From: VXYL01 sp963665195
Lineage (GTDB): Bacteria; Pseudomonadota; Gammaproteobacteria; Pseudomonadales; Azotimanducaceae
Assembly (NCBI GenBank): GCA_963665195.1
Contig: OY762070.1
Location: 3,844,001 to 3,908,000, forward strand
Length of the DNA stretch: 64,000 nt
Direction of reading: 5' to 3'
The position numbers and the translations under genes were made by a program. Positions 16,402 through 25,150 of this stretch are shown one piece after another. Position 1 is the stretch's first letter; every line of letters starts with the position of its first letter. The notes under the pieces were generated by a model. It was not told the DNA's origin. It ran no database searches and saw only the letters and a list, made by a program, of their open reading frames with translations.

Positions 16402-18294
16402 CTATCGTGCATCCGTCGCCTGCAGCCAGGCCGCCACGCGTCCCGCCTTCTCTTCGTCCCACCACCACGCGTCGATGGCCGGTACGCGAGAAAGCGGTCC
16501 CCCGTCCACCTCGCCGAACTTGTCCCAATGCACCAGGCGGTAGCCGGGCTGGGCCATGCCGGGGATGAAGTAGAAGTTCCACAGCAGCACGCGGTCGATG
16601 GCGCGGGTGGCGGCGTAGAGTTCCCGCGCCGTGCGGGCGGCGATGGCCTTCTCGATCAGGGTGTCCAGCACGGGGTCGCGCACCCGCGCCCAGTTCTGGC
16701 TATAGGGTTGATCGGCGGCGGCGCTGCCGAAGCGGTTGCGCAAGGCGAGGCCGGGCGTGTTGTCTGGGATGTAGAGGTATGCGCCGCCGTCGAACGAGCC
16801 GGTCCTCATGCGATGCTGCCAGTGGGAAATCTCCGGCGCCCGAGCGGTGGTCTCGATGCCGATGCGTTCGAGGCGCTCGATGTACGGCATCATGGCGCGA
16901 CGCAGCGTGGCGGCGACGAAGACGAAGTCCGCGCGGAAGCGCTCGCCGGTTTCGGCGTGGATCAAGCGGCCATCGCGCAGCACCCAGCCCGCCTCCTCGA
17001 ACAGTTTGAGCGCCCGATCGAAACGCTCCCGCTCGAAACCGAAACCACTCGACGCCGGCGTCTGGTACGGCTCGGTGAAGACGCGATCCGGGAGCTGCTC
17101 GCGGAATGGTTCCAAGAGCGCGAGTTCGTCCTCGCTCGGCAGGCCGCTCTGGGCCATCGGCGAGTTGTGGAAGAACGACGCGCCGTGGTCGTAGAAGCCG
17201 AACAGGATCACCCGGTTGATGTAGGGGAAGTCGTACAGCAGCCACAGTGCTTCGCGCACGCGGATGTCCTGGAAGCGCTCGCGGTCCAGGTTCCAGAACA
17301 CCGGCCACCACAGGCCCCAGACACGGGTGATGTAGCGCAGCTCCGCTTTGAACATGCCCGCTTGGACCGCGGGGAAGTCGTACTGCGTGGTCCAGTTCTT
17401 GGAGACCGTCTCTTCGCGCAGGTCGAAGACATCGCCCTTGTGCGCCTCCAGCATCACGTTCTCGTCGCGGAAGTAGTCGAACTTCACGGTGTCGAAGTTG
17501 TAGCGGCCGCGGTTCACGGGGATGTCCGCGCCCCAGTAGTCCGGCACGCGTTCGTAGACGAGCCGGCGCCCGAAGTCCACCTCGCGCAACCGGTAGGGGC
17601 CGGCGCCGAGGGACGGTTCGGTGGTGGTCTTGGAGATGTCCCGCGTCGCCCAGTAGTGCTTCGCCTGGATGGCCATGCCGCCGTAGGCGAACGGCAGGAT
17701 GGGGTTGGTGTCAGCCCCGGTGCGCGTGACGAAGCAGACTTCGCGCTCGGCGATCACTTCGACGCGGTCCAAATCCGTCAAACCGGTCTTGAGCGCCACC
17801 GAGCCGTGTTCCTTGAACGCCTCGAAGGAGAACACCACATCCTCCACAGTCACTGGCGCGCCATCGTGCCAGCGGGCACCTTCGCGCAGTTTGAACGCCA
17901 CCCAGCGGACGTCCTGGTCCACCGCCACGCCCTCGGCCAGCCGACCGTAGGCGCTGGCCGGCTCGTCCGCAGTGGGCTCCAAGAGCCGCTCGAAGAGCAG
18001 ATTGCTGGCGCCGAGGAAGTCCACGCCGGCCGCCACGCGGCCCTTCTCCAGCATGTTGTTGAAGCTGTCGAAGGTGCCCATCACCGGCAGCCGCAGACGC
18101 CCGGCCTTGGGCGCGTCGGGGTTGGCGTAGGCGAAGTTCTGGAAGTCCGGGCCGTACTTGAGCGGCAGGACATAGGAGATGCCGTGCCGGTAGTCGGGGT
18201 CTTGGCACGGCGCATCGGTCGCGGAGGCGGGCAGGGGCGCCAACAGGGCGACAAGCAGAGGGCCGGCCACCGAACGCCGCAGCTCTTTCGTCAT
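16402..18294 (-). CDS. YejA-like periplasmic oligopeptide/solute-binding protein (SBP family 5)
   Basis: The 630-residue protein has a Sec signal peptide (cleavage near ASATDA, about 26) and the family 5 extracellular solute-binding fold. YejA-type signatures include HGISYVLPLKYGPDFQNFAYANPDAPKAG, GTFDSFN and WHDGAPVTVEDVVFSFEAF. YejA delivers peptides to the YejBEF ABC importer. No permease or ATPase gene is nearby. A second close relative lies at 26468-28336, so the pair are paralogues at two sites. Confidence 0.9.
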   Translation of the reverse strand: MTKELRRSVAGPLLVALLAPLPASATDAPCQDPDYRHGISYVLPLKYGPDFQNFAYANPDAPKAGRLRLPVMGTFDSFNNMLEKGRVAAGVDFLGASNLLFERLLEPTADEPASAYGRLAEGVAVDQDVRWVAFKLREGARWHDGAPVTVEDVVFSFEAFKEHGSVALKTGLTDLDRVEVIAEREVCFVTRTGADTNPILPFAYGGMAIQAKHYWATRDISKTTTEPSLGAGPYRLREVDFGRRLVYERVPDYWGADIPVNRGRYNFDTVKFDYFRDENVMLEAHKGDVFDLREETVSKNWTTQYDFPAVQAGMFKAELRYITRVWGLWWPVFWNLDRERFQDIRVREALWLLYDFPYINRVILFGFYDHGASFFHNSPMAQSGLPSEDELALLEPFREQLPDRVFTEPYQTPASSGFGFERERFDRALKLFEEAGWVLRDGRLIHAETGERFRADFVFVAATLRRAMMPYIERLERIGIETTARAPEISHWQHRMRTGSFDGGAYLYIPDNTPGLALRNRFGSAAADQPYSQNWARVRDPVLDTLIEKAIAARTARELYAATRAIDRVLLWNFYFIPGMAQPGYRLVHWDKFGEVDGGPLSRVPAIDAWWWDEEKAGRVAAWLQATDAR

Positions 18295-18335
18295 CTGGCC
18301 TCCTGCCCTCGCTGCTGCCGACGGTCAGTGCGAGT

Positions 18336-19520
18336 TTACCGACCACCCGCAGCCGGCCACAGCGCGTCAGCCAATCCCGTCGCGCCATCCCCAGCGGCCA
18401 ACGTCCGGACAGGGACGACGCGGACGCGATCATGGAGCGCATAGGGTTTGGTGCCGGGGTACACAATAGCGACCGCATCCAAGTCGAGGTCCGCCAGCGC
18501 CATGTGGATGGACCGCGTCATGCCCGGCGCGTCCGCGCGCTTGACTTCAACGCCGAAGCGACGCCCGCCGGTCTCCACCACCAAGTCGATCTCGGCGCCT
18601 TGGTGCGTGGCCCAGAAACCCGCGCTCGCAGGCCGCAGCGCGGCGAGCAGCTGCTCGATGACGAACCCTTCCCAAGAAGCGCCCACTGCAGGGTGGCTGA
18701 CGAGCGCGTTCTCGTCATCGATGCCGAGCAGGCGATGCAGCAGGCCGGAGTCGCGGATGAACACCTTGGGCGCTCTGACCTGCCGCTTGCCGACATTCGC
18801 CAGGTGCGGAGTCAGCTGGCGAACCATGTAGGCGTCGGTCAGCAGATCCAGATACCGGCGCGTGGTCGTGGGGTCGACGGCCAGCGAACGCGCCAAGGCG
18901 GCAGCATTCCAAGTACGCCCGTGGTAGTGGCCGAGCATCGTCCAGAAGCGACGCAGTGCGGTCGCCGACACGCGCACGCCCCATTGCGGGAAGTCACGTT
19001 CGAGAAGAGTTTGGATGAAGTTCTCGCGCCACGCGACGCTGTCGGCCTCGGCAACGGCCGTGAAGGATCGCGGCAAACCGCCCCGCAGCCATAGTGCGCT
19101 GGCGGCATCGGCACCGACCTCGGTAAGGGCGAAGCCCCCAAGTTCGACGCGTTCAACGCGACCGGCAAGGCTCTCCGAGGTCTGGCGCAGGAGTTCGCCG
19201 GATGCGCTGCCAAGAATGAGGAATCGCGCCGGGCTGTCCTCCCGGTCTGCCAGCACGCGCAGCACCGGGAACAGATCCGGGCGGCGCTGCACTTCGTCGA
19301 TGACTACCAGCCCCCGCAATGGCGCGAGAGCCGTCATCGGCTCTTCGAGGCGGAGCAGGTCGACGGGGTTCTCCAGATCGAAGTAGCTGGGCGCGTCGGG
19401 GGCAAGCATCTGGCGGGCGAGTGTCGTCTTGCCGCACTGCCGCGGCCCGGCGAGGAGCACGGCAGCGCTACGGGCTAGCGCCATGTCGATACGATGGAGC
19501 TGGCGAGGCCGCGGGATCAT
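18336..19520 (-). CDS. AAA-type ATPase with DUF4143 domain
   Basis: The 394-residue protein has a P-loop GPRQCGKT (25-32), a Walker B VVIDE (about 72-76) and sensor-like ILGSAS. A winged-helix/DUF4143 region follows, and the C-terminal half has the restriction-like nuclease fold pattern (HQGAEIDLVVETGGRRFGVEVK). The family is very common and poorly understood. The start is ATG 19520 with no Shine-Dalgarno; instead a 12-bp inverted repeat lies just upstream, suggesting control of its own expression. It is divergent from the avidin-like gene. Confidence 0.85.
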   Translation of the reverse strand: MIPRPRQLHRIDMALARSAAVLLAGPRQCGKTTLARQMLAPDAPSYFDLENPVDLLRLEEPMTALAPLRGLVVIDEVQRRPDLFPVLRVLADREDSPARFLILGSASGELLRQTSESLAGRVERVELGGFALTEVGADAASALWLRGGLPRSFTAVAEADSVAWRENFIQTLLERDFPQWGVRVSATALRRFWTMLGHYHGRTWNAAALARSLAVDPTTTRRYLDLLTDAYMVRQLTPHLANVGKRQVRAPKVFIRDSGLLHRLLGIDDENALVSHPAVGASWEGFVIEQLLAALRPASAGFWATHQGAEIDLVVETGGRRFGVEVKRADAPGMTRSIHMALADLDLDAVAIVYPGTKPYALHDRVRVVPVRTLAAGDGATGLADALWPAAGGR

Positions 19521-19522
19521 CC

Positions 19523-19564
19523 AACCATGAAAATCTAGAGAGCGAATGCCGCATTTTCATGGTT
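19523..19564. promoter_or_regulatory. perfect 12-bp inverted repeat before the DUF4143 ATPase start
   Basis: AACCATGAAAAT (19523-19534) and ATTTTCATGGTT (19553-19564) are perfect reverse complements separated by 18 bases. The near arm ends 2 bases from the ATPase start codon, so the palindrome could be a protein operator or an mRNA hairpin covering the start. It is far more AT-rich than its surroundings. Confidence 0.7.
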
Positions 19565-19657
19565 CTTCGGCGGTTCGGCAAGGGCGAGTCGACTGTTTCT
19601 GCTCGGCAGCGCGGGTTAGTCTGGGCTTCCGCAGGCCGATGCGAGGCAGGATCGAAA

Positions 19658-20011
19658 ATGGAACTGAGCGGCGATTGGGTGAACCAAAACGGCTCCGTGC
19701 TGTGCATCGGGCCGGTGGACGAGGGCGGGTTCAGCGGCACCTTCATGTCGGCCAAAGGACGGGCGGCACGGGGCAAGCGTTACCCGGTGAGCGGCGTCGT
19801 CAACGGCAAACTCGTGGCGTTCGCGGTCGACTTCCGCACCGGGGACGAGGACTTAAGCTCCATCTCCAACTTCACCGGCCGGGTGGAAGGCGAGGTGATG
19901 CACACGCTCTGGGTACTGGCGCGGCAGTTCGAAGACGCGGCCCGCACCAAGCCGACGCAGCCGTGGAACACGTTCCTGGTGAACGCGGATCGGTTCGAGC
20001 GGCAGGAGTAG
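19658..20011 (+). CDS. avidin/streptavidin-family biotin-binding protein
   Basis: The 117-residue protein is about the size of one avidin barrel. It opens GDWVNQNGSVLCI like streptavidin's GTWYNQLGS and ends WNTFLVNADRFER like AWKSTLVGHDTF. By alignment to streptavidin by eye, N9, S13, S31, W85, W103 and D111 match the biotin ligands N23, S27, S45, W108, W120 and D128. Y43, W79 and W92 are replaced by Phe (F29, F59, F72). There is no signal peptide from ATG 19658 or from upstream starts, although most known avidins are exported. The start has a GAGG/CAGGA element in front. No biotin genes are nearby. Confidence 0.8.
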   Translation: MELSGDWVNQNGSVLCIGPVDEGGFSGTFMSAKGRAARGKRYPVSGVVNGKLVAFAVDFRTGDEDLSSISNFTGRVEGEVMHTLWVLARQFEDAARTKPTQPWNTFLVNADRFERQE

Positions 20012-20034
20012 AAAGCTGGCCGACGACGCCTGAC

Positions 20035-20649
20035 CTAGCCGGCGAGGCGGCTGCGCACGGTCGCCAAGACCGCGGCGCTGCCGAGCCCGCTCACGGCGGA
20101 GAACAGCACCGCCTCGCCGTTCGGCGGCATCGCGGCGCGCACCGTCGCCAGCGCCTTCGCCTGAGCCCCGCGCTTGAGCTTGTCCGCCTTGTTGAGGAGC
20201 GCGAGGAGTGGCATCGTGCGGCCCTCGCACCAGACGATCATGTCGCGATCGAATGGCTGCAGCGGGTGGCGCGCGTCCATCACCAGCACGATGGCGGCGA
20301 GGTTTTGGCGTTCGTGCAGATAGCTGTCGATGGCGCGGCCCCAGGCTTCGCGGCGGGCCTTCGAGGCGCGGGCGTAGCCGTAGCCGGGCAGGTCCACCAA
20401 GCGGCCGCCGTCCGCCACGTCGAAGAAGTTGATGAGCTGCGTGCGACCGGGCGTCTTGCTTACCCTGGCGAGGCCCTTGCGCCCGGCCAGGCGGTTCAGC
20501 GTGCTCGACTTGCCGGCGTTCGAGCGGCCGACGAAGGCCACCTCCGGCACGTCGTCCGGCGGGCAGGCGGCGAGGCTGTCGGCGCTCCCCAGAAACGTGC
20601 AGGCGAGCGGCTTGAAGGAGTCCGCGCTGGCCGTTCCATCATGCCGCAC
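20035..20649 (-). CDS. engB: EngB/YsxC/YihA ribosome-biogenesis GTPase
   Basis: The 204-residue protein has all GTPase motifs: G1 GRSNAGKSS (41-49), G2 threonine in TPGRTQLINFF, G3 DLPGYG and G4 NKAD. EngB helps assemble the 50S subunit. The start is GTG at 20649 behind GGGAG; no in-frame ATG exists nearby. It is divergent from the cytochrome c4 gene across 100 bases, the arrangement usual in gammaproteobacteria. Confidence 0.95.
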   Translation of the reverse strand: MRHDGTASADSFKPLACTFLGSADSLAACPPDDVPEVAFVGRSNAGKSSTLNRLAGRKGLARVSKTPGRTQLINFFDVADGGRLVDLPGYGYARASKARREAWGRAIDSYLHERQNLAAIVLVMDARHPLQPFDRDMIVWCEGRTMPLLALLNKADKLKRGAQAKALATVRAAMPPNGEAVLFSAVSGLGSAAVLATVRSRLAG

Positions 20650-20749
20650 CGTACTCTATACTCCCGCGCCGCCGCCCAAATCGGCACCGTAGCCGAGCAT
20701 AGCGGAACGCACGACAAGACACTCCAAGCAACCAGGAAACGACAGCATC

Positions 20750-21370
20750 GTGGCCATGCGAACCACCATCGCCATCGCCGCTCTGTGCCTCGGCACCGTC
20801 TCGGCGCAGGAGGACGCCGCCGGACCGGACGTCGAGACCGGCCGCGCCCTCGCCGCGCCGTGCGTCGCCTGCCATGGCGAAGACGGCAACGCTACCGCGC
20901 CCATCAACCCGAGCCTCGCCGGGCAGAACGTCCGCTACCTCGTGCGGCAGATGCAGCTCATTCGCGACGGCGGTCGGGCCGCGCCGCTCATGGCGGGACA
21001 GCTCGACCGGAGCACGGACGAAGAGATCGAGCACATGGCGGCGTTCTACGCCAGCCAGACGCCGAAAGTACACCAAGCGCCCGCCTCCGCGGCCGGCCTC
21101 GGCCAGAGCATCTACCGCGGCGGCATTCTCGACAAGCAGGTAGCTGCCTGCACTGCCTGCCACGCGCCGGACGGCAGCGGCAATGCGCCCGCCGGATTCC
21201 CTGCCTTGTCGGGCCAACCGGTGGACTACGTGGTGGCGCAGCTCACGGCCTATCGCGAGGGCCTGCGTACCACGGATGAGGAATACGGCGGCATGATGCG
21301 CCAAACGGCCGCCCGCATGACGGACGGCGAAATCCGCGCCGTGGCGGACTACGTGCTGGGGCTGCATTGA
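20750..21370 (+). CDS. di-haem cytochrome c4
   Basis: The protein (206 residues from GTG 20750; ATG 20756 is also possible) has a signal peptide ending near VSAQ. It has two cytochrome c domains with haem motifs CVACH (38-42) and CTACH (133-137), each followed by later Met candidates. Cytochrome c4 carries electrons in the periplasm to terminal oxidases. Its neighbours engB (divergent) and dsbA (next gene) are the classical context. Confidence 0.93.
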   Translation: MAMRTTIAIAALCLGTVSAQEDAAGPDVETGRALAAPCVACHGEDGNATAPINPSLAGQNVRYLVRQMQLIRDGGRAAPLMAGQLDRSTDEEIEHMAAFYASQTPKVHQAPASAAGLGQSIYRGGILDKQVAACTACHAPDGSGNAPAGFPALSGQPVDYVVAQLTAYREGLRTTDEEYGGMMRQTAARMTDGEIRAVADYVLGLH

Positions 21371-21372
21371 AC

Positions 21373-22017
21373 ATGCGCCGTCGGGCGCTCGCCCTGCTTT
21401 TCGGCGCGTCCGCGCTGATCGCATGCATGGTCGGGGCCAATGCCGCCGAGTTCCAGGAAGGCGTCCACTACACCAAACTGCCCGTTCCCGTGGAAACGCG
21501 GGACCCCGCCAAGATCGAAGTCGTGGAGGTGTTCTCCTACGGCTGCATCCACTGCTATCAGCTAGAGCCCGCTCTCGCGCAGTGGCTGCAGACGGTGGAC
21601 GACGATGTGGACTTCCACCGCCTGCCGCTGGTGACGCAATACCTGCTGCCATTCGCCAACGCCTTCTACGCGGCGGAGACGCTCGGCGTTCTGGAGCGCG
21701 TCCACCTGCCCATCTTCGCCGCCATCCACGAATACCAGATCGACATGTCGCGCCCGGAGCACGTGCGGCGGCTGTTCGCCCGGGAAGCGGAAGTGGACGA
21801 GGAGGAGTTCCTGCGCGTCTACCAGTCGTTCGGCGTGCGCAGCCGCATCCGCCAGGCCGAGGCGCAAGGCCGCATGTACCGCATCCGGGCGACGCCCAGT
21901 ATCGTGGTCAACGGCCGCTACTTGACGGAAGCGGGGCAGGCCGGCAGCACGCAGGGGATGCTGCTGCTGGTGAACCATTTGATCGACAAGGAACGCCAGG
22001 CGGCCAAGTCCCCGTAG
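21373..22017 (+). CDS. dsbA: DsbA-type periplasmic thiol:disulfide oxidoreductase
   Basis: The 214-residue protein has a signal peptide (about 1-25, ending GANAAE), the thioredoxin fold with an inserted helical domain, an active site C58-I-H-C61 (FSYGCIHCY) and the cis-proline loop RATPSIVVNG. DsbA puts disulfides into exported proteins. The usual motif is CPHC; Ile in place of Pro is a change that could alter redox potential. The ATG lies 2 bases after the cytochrome c4 stop. An in-frame TTG at 21367 is less likely. Confidence 0.93.
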   Translation: MRRRALALLFGASALIACMVGANAAEFQEGVHYTKLPVPVETRDPAKIEVVEVFSYGCIHCYQLEPALAQWLQTVDDDVDFHRLPLVTQYLLPFANAFYAAETLGVLERVHLPIFAAIHEYQIDMSRPEHVRRLFAREAEVDEEEFLRVYQSFGVRSRIRQAEAQGRMYRIRATPSIVVNGRYLTEAGQAGSTQGMLLLVNHLIDKERQAAKSP

Positions 22018-22082
22018 CTGCCCTTGCCGCGGGCGCTGGGATTCCGCGACACTTGGGGCAGCGACACGAAAGCGGCGAGCGC

Positions 22083-23540
22083 ATGTATCTCGGCATCGAT
22101 CTCGGCACCTCTTCGGTGAAGGCCGTCGTCATCGGCGACGGGGGCGACCTCGTTGCCGAGGCCAGCGCTCCCTTGGCCATCTCCAGACCCGGGCCGCGCA
22201 TGAGCGAGCAGAGCCCGGAGGATTGGTGGCAGGCGACTTGCCAGGCGGTGGCGGAACTCGAAGAGCATGCCGCGGGCGTCGAGGCCATCGGCCTGTCCGG
22301 GCAGATGCATGGCGCGGTGCTCTTGGACCAGCGCGGCGACGTGCTCCGCAACGCCATCCTCTGGAATGACGGGCGTTCGGAAGCCGAGTGCCGCGCGTTG
22401 GAAGAGGCCGTGGACGTGGCGGGCCTCACCGGCAACCGCGCCATGCCTGGCTTCACGGCCCCGAAGCTGCTCTGGGTGCGCGAGCATGAGCCGGACATCT
22501 TCGCCCGCACCGCTAAAGTGCTGCTGCCGAAGGACTACCTCCGCTATCGCATGACCGGCGAGTTCGCGAGCGACATGTCCGACGCTTCCGGCACCCTGTG
22601 GCTGGATGTCGGCGCCCGGCGCTGGTGCGATGCGATGCTGGACGCGACGGGTCTTCAGGAGTCCCACATGCCGCGCTTGGTGGAGGGCAGCGAGCCGTGC
22701 GCCCGGCTGCATCCCGAGGTGGCCGCGGATTGGGGCATGGCATCCGTGCCGGTGGTGGGCGGCGCGGGGGATCAAGCCGCGGGGGCGGTCGGCGCCGGTG
22801 CCGTGGCGTCGGGCTGCAGCTTCGTCTCGCTCGGCACTTCCGGCGTCTACTTCGTGCCCGATGCCGCCTATCGGCCGAACCCGGCTGGCGGGGTGCATGC
22901 GTTCTGCCACGCGCTGCCGGGGCTGTGGCATCAGATGTCCGTGATCCTCTCCGCGGCGAGCGCGCTGAGTTGGGTCGCCGAACTCCTCGGCGCGGAATCC
23001 GAAGCCGCGCTGATCGCCGAGGTCGAACAGGCCGATGCCGAGCCGGGCAGCGTCTACTTCCTCCCCTATCTTTCCGGCGAACGCACGCCGCACAACGACG
23101 CCAATGCGCTGGGCGCTTTCGTCGGTTTGCATCACGACGCCGGGCGGGTGGCGATGGCGCGCGCGGTGCTTGAGGGCGTCGCCTTCGCGTTGGCAGACGG
23201 GCAGCGCGTCCTGGCCGAAGCGAACGCTCACTTCGGAGAGGTGAGCGTCATCGGTGGCGGCGCCCGCAGTCTCTTCTGGGGCCGCATCCTCGCCGCGGCG
23301 CTCGGCCGTCCCCTGGTCTACCGCGAGGACGCTGCGGTTGGGCCAGCCCTCGGCGCGGCGCGACTGGCCATGCTCGGCCATGCAGGCGGCGCGCCTCAGG
23401 ATGTCTGTCCGCCGGCGCCCGTGATCGAAGAGGTCGCCGCCAGCGCTGAAGAGACCGAACGCGCCGCGGCGCGATTTGCGGTGTATCGCGGTCTGTACGA
23501 CGATCTGCGCCATCGCTTCCCCAGCCTGCACGAAACCTGA
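22083..23540 (+). CDS. xylB: xylulokinase
   Basis: The 485-residue FGGY-family kinase opens MYLGIDLGTSSVKAVV (phosphate-binding loop). It has the xylulokinase motifs GLSGQMHGAVLLD and ILWNDGRSEAEC with the likely base Asp, and closes with VIGGGARSLFWGRILAA. It phosphorylates D-xylulose. It is followed after 18 bases by xylose isomerase, so the two enzymes of xylose entry into the pentose phosphate pathway are in one unit. No xylose transporter or XylR is in the window. Confidence 0.95.
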   Translation: MYLGIDLGTSSVKAVVIGDGGDLVAEASAPLAISRPGPRMSEQSPEDWWQATCQAVAELEEHAAGVEAIGLSGQMHGAVLLDQRGDVLRNAILWNDGRSEAECRALEEAVDVAGLTGNRAMPGFTAPKLLWVREHEPDIFARTAKVLLPKDYLRYRMTGEFASDMSDASGTLWLDVGARRWCDAMLDATGLQESHMPRLVEGSEPCARLHPEVAADWGMASVPVVGGAGDQAAGAVGAGAVASGCSFVSLGTSGVYFVPDAAYRPNPAGGVHAFCHALPGLWHQMSVILSAASALSWVAELLGAESEAALIAEVEQADAEPGSVYFLPYLSGERTPHNDANALGAFVGLHHDAGRVAMARAVLEGVAFALADGQRVLAEANAHFGEVSVIGGGARSLFWGRILAAALGRPLVYREDAAVGPALGAARLAMLGHAGGAPQDVCPPAPVIEEVAASAEETERAAARFAVYRGLYDDLRHRFPSLHET

Positions 23541-23558
23541 TTCCAAGCGAGGCACGCC

Positions 23559-24875
23559 ATGAGCTTCTTCTCCGACGTGGAACCCATCGTCTATCGCGGC
23601 CCGGACTCGACGGACCCCCTGTCCTTCCGCTGCTACGACGCGGACGCCGCAGTTCTCGGCAAGAGCATGGCCGAGCACTTGCGCTTCGCCGTGTGCTACT
23701 GGCACTCCTTCGACGCGCCGGGCTCGGACGTGTTCGGCGATGGAACGTGGGACCGGCCCTGGGCCAATGGCCACGCCGAGCCGATGGCAGCGGCGCGGGA
23801 GAAGCTCGCCGCGGCTTTCGAGTTCATCGAGAAGCTCGGCGCGCCTTACTTCTGCTTCCATGATCGGGATGTCGCCCCGGAAGGCGCCACCTTCGCCGAA
23901 TCCGAGAAGAACCTCTTGGCCATCGGCGAGGACCTTGCCGACGCCATGCAGCTCACCGGCATCAAGCTGCTCTGGGGCACCGCCAACCTGTTCGGCCACC
24001 CGCGCTACGCGGCCGGGGCCGCCACCAATCCGAACCCGGAGGTCTTCGCCCATGCCGCGGCGCAGGTGAAGACGGTGCTCGAACTGACGCACCAGCTCGG
24101 CGGCGAGAACTACGTGCTGTGGGGCGGCCGGGAGGGCTACGACACGCTGCTCAACACGGACCTCAAGCGCGAGTCCGACCAGCTCGGCCGCTTCATGCAT
24201 CTGGTGGCCGAGCACAAGCACAAGATCGGCTTCCAAGGCACGCTCCTGATCGAGCCCAAGCCCTGCGAGCCGACCAAGCACCAGTACGACTACGACAGCG
24301 CCGCCTGCTACGCCTTTCTGCAGAAGTACGGCCTGACCGACGAATTCAAGCTCAACATCGAGTGCAACCATGCGACGCTCGCTGGGCATACCTTCCAGCA
24401 CGAGGTGGCCTACGCCATCGCGCACGGCATCTTCGGCAGCGTCGACGCCAACCGCGGCGACGCGCAGAACGGCTGGGATACGGACCAGTACCCCACCAAC
24501 ACCGAGGAGGCGACGCTGGTGCTCTACGAGATCCTGAAAGGCGGCGGTCTCGGCACCGGCGGCTTCAATTTCGACGCCAAGCTGCGCCGCCAGAGCGTGG
24601 CGCGGGAGGACCTCTTCCACGGCCACATCGGCGGCATGGACACCCTCGCGCGGGGGTTGCTGAACGCCGCCGCGCTGCTCGAAGCCGAGGCGCTGTCGGC
24701 GCCCGTCGCCGAGCGCTACCGCGGCTGGGACGGGGCCTTTGGCGAACGCATCCTGGCCGGAGAGGAGAACCTGGAGACGCTCGCCTCGCACATCCGCGCG
24801 ACGAATCCGGACCTCGCGCCGAGAAGCGGTCGCCAGGAGATGCTCGAGAACGTCGTCTCCCGCTTCGCCAGGTAG
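23559..24875 (+). CDS. xylA: xylose isomerase
   Basis: The 438-residue protein has the length of class II xylose isomerases. The active-site His is in CFHDRDVAPEG and the metal-binding Glu in LLIEPKPCEPTKHQYDYD. ECNHATLAGHTFQHE and DANRGDAQNGWDTDQ complete the metal site. It interconverts D-xylose and D-xylulose with Mg or Mn. It lies 18 bases after xylB behind GCGAGG. Confidence 0.96.
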   Translation: MSFFSDVEPIVYRGPDSTDPLSFRCYDADAAVLGKSMAEHLRFAVCYWHSFDAPGSDVFGDGTWDRPWANGHAEPMAAAREKLAAAFEFIEKLGAPYFCFHDRDVAPEGATFAESEKNLLAIGEDLADAMQLTGIKLLWGTANLFGHPRYAAGAATNPNPEVFAHAAAQVKTVLELTHQLGGENYVLWGGREGYDTLLNTDLKRESDQLGRFMHLVAEHKHKIGFQGTLLIEPKPCEPTKHQYDYDSAACYAFLQKYGLTDEFKLNIECNHATLAGHTFQHEVAYAIAHGIFGSVDANRGDAQNGWDTDQYPTNTEEATLVLYEILKGGGLGTGGFNFDAKLRRQSVAREDLFHGHIGGMDTLARGLLNAAALLEAEALSAPVAERYRGWDGAFGERILAGEENLETLASHIRATNPDLAPRSGRQEMLENVVSRFAR

Positions 24876-24881
24876 CCGCCG

Positions 24882-25061
24882 ATGCCCCGCCGCCGATCCC
24901 GCCTCGCCCGCATCCTCCTGAGCGACGGCGTGATCGCCACGGTGGTGGTCGTCGGCATCATCGCCCTGGCCCTGTTCGGCACCCTCGTGCTGACGTGGCT
25001 GGTATTCCGCGACCGCTACGGCGTAGGCTTCGGCGAGTACCTGCGGCTGTTCGTGCTGTAG
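24882..25061 (+). CDS. 59-residue single-span membrane protein
   Basis: ATG 24882, six bases after the xylA stop, opens a 59-codon frame: an Arg-rich N-terminus (MPRRRSRLARILL), one strongly hydrophobic span of about 24 residues (residues 17-40) and a short C-terminal tail. The charge pattern favours an N-in topology. Codon use is GC-rich like the neighbours. I do not recognise the family; its position suggests translation coupled to xylA. Confidence 0.6.
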   Translation: MPRRRSRLARILLSDGVIATVVVVGIIALALFGTLVLTWLVFRDRYGVGFGEYLRLFVL

Positions 25062-25094
25062 CCACATGCAACGTCACCCGCTTCAATCGCATCG

Positions 25095-25123
25095 CTGACG
25101 CGATCACCGCGATGCGCTACGAT
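25095..25123 (+). promoter_or_regulatory. sigma70-like promoter of the small two-gene unit
   Basis: CTGACG (25095-25100) and TACGAT (25118-25123) are separated by exactly 17 bases, and an AGGAG ribosome site follows at 25137-25141 before ATG 25151. The match is 4/6 at both elements. Confidence 0.45.
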
Positions 25124-25150
25124 GGGCATCTCAAACGAGGAGCGCAAGCC

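Noticed and set aside
14113..18444. Long plus-strand frames of about 700 codons each
   Set aside because: They are antisense to lptG, the aldo/keto reductase, the TauD enzyme and the YejA-like protein, all with intact catalytic or family motifs.
21918..25067. 1049-codon open frame on the minus strand
   Set aside because: It lies opposite dsbA, xylB and xylA, which have clear motifs; the antisense frame has none.
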